Assembly (NCBI GenBank): GCA_002333425.1
Contig: DDBL01000242.1
Span: 41,994-51,432 of the forward strand
Origin: Leptospiraceae bacterium UBA2033
Lineage (GTDB): Bacteria > Spirochaetota > Leptospiria > Leptospirales > Leptospiraceae
DNA length: 9,439 nt
Direction: 5' to 3'
Shown here: piece after piece, positions 7,826 to 9,439 of the stretch
Layout: every line of letters begins with the position of its first letter
Position numbering within the stretch: the stretch's first letter is position 1
The notes under the pieces: model-generated
The model's database searches: none
Told to the model about the DNA's origin: nothing
What the model saw: the letters and a program-made list of their open reading frames with translations, nothing else
Made by a program: the position numbers and the translations under genes

Positions 7826-8410
7826 ATGATTTATTTTATAACTCTATTGACTCTAATTGTATATCCTATTTCTGCAAAGGAAAAACTGGAAACAGCCATT
7901 TTTGCTGGTGGATGTTTTTGGTGTATGGAGTCTCCTTTTGAAAAAGTCCCAGGTGTAAAAGATGTGGTTAGTGGATACACAGGGGGTAATAAAGATAATC
8001 CGACATATGAAGAAGTTAGTTCAGGAACAACTGGACATGTAGAAGCAATTTTAATTACATATGATTCGAATAAAGTTTCGTATGAACAATTATTATATAT
8101 TTTTTGGCGGCAAATTGATCCGACCGATTCAGATGGACAATTTGTAGATAGAGGCAAACAATATCGTAGTGTAATTTTTTATCAAACCAAAGAACAAAAA
8201 GCGTTAGCCGAAAAGTCTAAAATGGAATTAGATAAATCTAAAAGATTTGAAGCACCAATTGTAACTGAAATCATTTCTGCAACCAAGTTCTATCCTGCGG
8301 AAGATTATCACCAAGACTATTACAAAAAAAATCCAGTTCGATATAATTACTATAGATATGGTTCTGGGCGAGACCAATTTTTAAAGAAAATTTGGCAGAA
8401 AGAACCCTAG
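7826..8410 (+). CDS. msrA: Peptide methionine sulfoxide reductase MsrA, probably exported
   Basis: The protein has 194 residues from the ATG. MsrA reduces the S-epimer of methionine sulfoxide, free or in proteins, and so repairs oxidative damage. Family blocks are clear: the catalytic motif AGGCFWCME with nucleophile C30, SGYTGG (49-54), PTYEEVSSGTTGHVEA (59-74), QIDPTDSDGQFVDRGKQYRS (96-115) and FYPAEDYHQDY (155-165). The first 17 residues form a hydrophobic segment ending in ISA before KEK, which looks like a signal peptidase I site; there is no lipobox cysteine. The enzyme therefore probably acts in the periplasm or is secreted. The only cysteines are C30 and C33; the C-terminal resolving cysteines found in many MsrA proteins are absent. 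The start is 18 bp after the kinase stop (a GTG two codons earlier is an alternative), so the gene may be the last member of the signalling operon. No MsrB domain is fused. Confidence 0.95.
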   Translation: MIYFITLLTLIVYPISAKEKLETAIFAGGCFWCMESPFEKVPGVKDVVSGYTGGNKDNPTYEEVSSGTTGHVEAILITYDSNKVSYEQLLYIFWRQIDPTDSDGQFVDRGKQYRSVIFYQTKEQKALAEKSKMELDKSKRFEAPIVTEIISATKFYPAEDYHQDYYKKNPVRYNYYRYGSGRDQFLKKIWQKEP

Positions 8411-8459
8411 TTTGTGATGCTCACTAATAATCTAAAGAATTGGAAAAAATCTGCCTTTC

Positions 8460-8465
8460 TATAAT
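8460..8465 (+). promoter_or_regulatory. Candidate -10 element for prfC (TATAAT)
   Basis: A perfect TATAAT lies 9 nt before the prfC ATG. A TTGGAA at 8440-8445 could be a -35 box, but the 14 bp spacer is shorter than the usual 16-18. Transcription from this box would begin at about 8471-8473, almost on the start codon. AT-rich DNA yields such matches by chance, so this remains a proposal. Confidence 0.35.
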
Positions 8466-8474
8466 TATGGCTGT

Positions 8475-9439
8475 ATGGCACTTAGCTTAAAAGAAGAAAC
8501 TGCGCGAAGACGAACTTTTGCGATCATCGCCCATCCCGATGCGGGTAAAACAACCCTAACCGAAAAATTGCTTCTCTATGGAGGAGCAATTCAACTCGCC
8601 GGAGCCGTCAAAGCTCGTAAAGATAAAAAGTCTGCTACATCCGATTGGATGGCTATGGAAAAGGAGCGGGGAATCTCGATTACCTCTGCTGCCCTACAGT
8701 TTGAATACAAAGATTTTGTTTTGAATTTACTCGATACCCCAGGTCACGAAGATTTCTCCGAAGACACCTATCGAACTCTGATTGCTGCGGATACCGCCGT
8801 TATGGTGCTAGATGCAGGAAAAGGTGTTGAAACTCAGACTAGGAAGCTATTCAAAGTTTGCCGCGATCGCGGAATCCCAATTATTACATTCATCAATAAA
8901 ATGGATCGACCTACAAAAGACTTATTTGCACTTCTTGATGAAATTGAAGAAGTCCTTGGTATTACCGCCGTTCCTGTTGTATGGCCAATTGGAACTGGTC
9001 CTGATTTTAAAGGTGTATATAACCGCGAAGAAAAAAAAGTAAACCTATTTCAGAAAACTCCGGGTGGCGCCTACCAAGCTCCCGTTCAACTGAGTGGGAT
9101 AAATGATGTTAGTCTCGAAGAGCAAATTGATTCTGATATACTACAAAAGTTTCGGGAAGAAATTGATCTAATAGACAATGGAATTTCTCCTTTTAATGAC
9201 AAAGAATTTTTAGACGGAGTCATTACTCCTGTCTTTTTTGGATCTGCTGTAAATAACTTTGGGATTCAATTATTTTTGGACAATTTTTTAAAACTTGCAC
9301 CTCCTCCTGTTCATATCGCACTTCGAGAAGGTGGAGAACTTGATCCTATCAATTCTCCATTTAGCTGTTTTGTTTTTAAAGTTCAGGCTAATATGAATAA
9401 GGTGCATCGAGATCGAATTGCATTTGTTCGAATTTGTTC
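8475..9439 (+). CDS. prfC: Peptide chain release factor 3 (RF3), N-terminal 321 residues; 3' end outside window
   Basis: RF3 is a cytoplasmic translational GTPase that removes RF1 or RF2 from the ribosome after peptide release. The frame from the ATG at 8475 stays open to the window end with 321 of the usual roughly 530 residues. GTPase motifs are intact: G1 AHPDAGKTT (19-27), switch I MEKERGISIT (61-70), G3 DTPGHEDFSEDTYRT (87-101) and G4 NKMD (141-144). The blocks WPIG (170-173), FKGVY (178-182), ITPVFFGSA (250-258) and FKVQANMNKVHRDRIAF (301-317) are characteristic of RF3 and separate it from EF-G and LepA. The start is supported by the usual RF3 beginning about 10 residues before RRRTFAI; an ATG at 8467 is out of frame and closes after seven codons. 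No Shine-Dalgarno is visible. GC is clearly higher than in the kinase genes (29 of 60 bases at 8521-8580 against 15 of 60 at 2581-2640), as fits a conserved core gene. Confidence 0.96.
   Translation, partial: MALSLKEETARRRTFAIIAHPDAGKTTLTEKLLLYGGAIQLAGAVKARKDKKSATSDWMAMEKERGISITSAALQFEYKDFVLNLLDTPGHEDFSEDTYRTLIAADTAVMVLDAGKGVETQTRKLFKVCRDRGIPIITFINKMDRPTKDLFALLDEIEEVLGITAVPVVWPIGTGPDFKGVYNREEKKVNLFQKTPGGAYQAPVQLSGINDVSLEEQIDSDILQKFREEIDLIDNGISPFNDKEFLDGVITPVFFGSAVNNFGIQLFLDNFLKLAPPPVHIALREGGELDPINSPFSCFVFKVQANMNKVHRDRIAFVRIC

Noticed and set aside
8414..8424. Small inverted repeat GTGA-TGC-TCAC after msrA as a terminator
   Set aside because: The stem has four pairs with a three-base loop, and no T-run follows, so it is too weak for an intrinsic terminator.
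8467..8490. Seven-codon frame (MAVWHLA) as a small gene or leader peptide
   Set aside because: It is too short and has no ribosome binding site to stand as a gene. It is mentioned only as context for the prfC start.
8812..9042. Forward open frame of 76 codons inside prfC
   Set aside because: It lies in another frame of prfC, whose own frame is full of RF3 motifs at this place. Its translation shows no recognisable pattern.
1..9439. CRISPR array, toxin-antitoxin, phage defence, transposon or secretion cassette
   Set aside because: No regular spaced repeats, transposase, terminal inverted repeats, nuclease or toxin-like small gene pairs are visible. The repeats seen are paralogous kinase and receiver domains.

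Overview
The window is one dense, AT-rich bacterial stretch with all six genes on the + strand. Codon bias to A/T, the multi-domain hybrid sensor kinases and the gene style resemble Leptospira or a close spirochaete relative. That is an impression from sequence style, not a proof; no rRNA or other taxonomic marker is present.

Layout. Positions 1-987 hold the 3' end of a hybrid histidine kinase (end of the ATPase domain plus two receiver domains). Positions 1015-3558 encode a complete hybrid kinase with six predicted membrane helices, two PAS-type regions, HisKA, HATPase and a receiver. It overlaps by 4 bp (ATGA) a REC-HD-GYP response regulator at 3555-4544, which has all the catalytic motifs of a cyclic-di-GMP phosphodiesterase. 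Positions 4577-7807 encode a second complete hybrid kinase with a periplasmic sensor flanked by two membrane helices, a HAMP-like linker, two PAS domains, HisKA, HATPase, a receiver and a C-terminal HPt domain. A methionine sulfoxide reductase MsrA with a likely signal peptide follows after 18 bp (7826-8410). After a 64 bp gap comes the start of prfC (peptide chain release factor 3), which runs off the window at 9439. Gaps between the first five genes are 27 bp, -4 bp, 32 bp and 18 bp, so they could form one transcript.

How they may work together. The three kinases are related to each other down to the DNA level and look like products of local duplication. Only the last carries an HPt domain, and the only dedicated output in view is the HD-GYP regulator. 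A reasonable model is a multi-input phosphorelay that converges on cyclic-di-GMP breakdown, with the HPt of the 1076-residue kinase as a shared phosphotransfer point. MsrA may be a passenger or may link the locus to oxidative damage outside the cytoplasm. prfC has visibly higher GC, no Shine-Dalgarno and its own candidate -10 box, so it probably belongs to a separate housekeeping unit.

No RNA genes, insertion sequences, CRISPR arrays, phage genes or convincing terminators were seen. No gap between genes exceeds 64 bp. I did not find an obviously new class of system; the most interesting aspects are the circuit layout, the recent duplication, a substituted receiver motif, the cysteine-poor exported MsrA and the possibly leaderless prfC.
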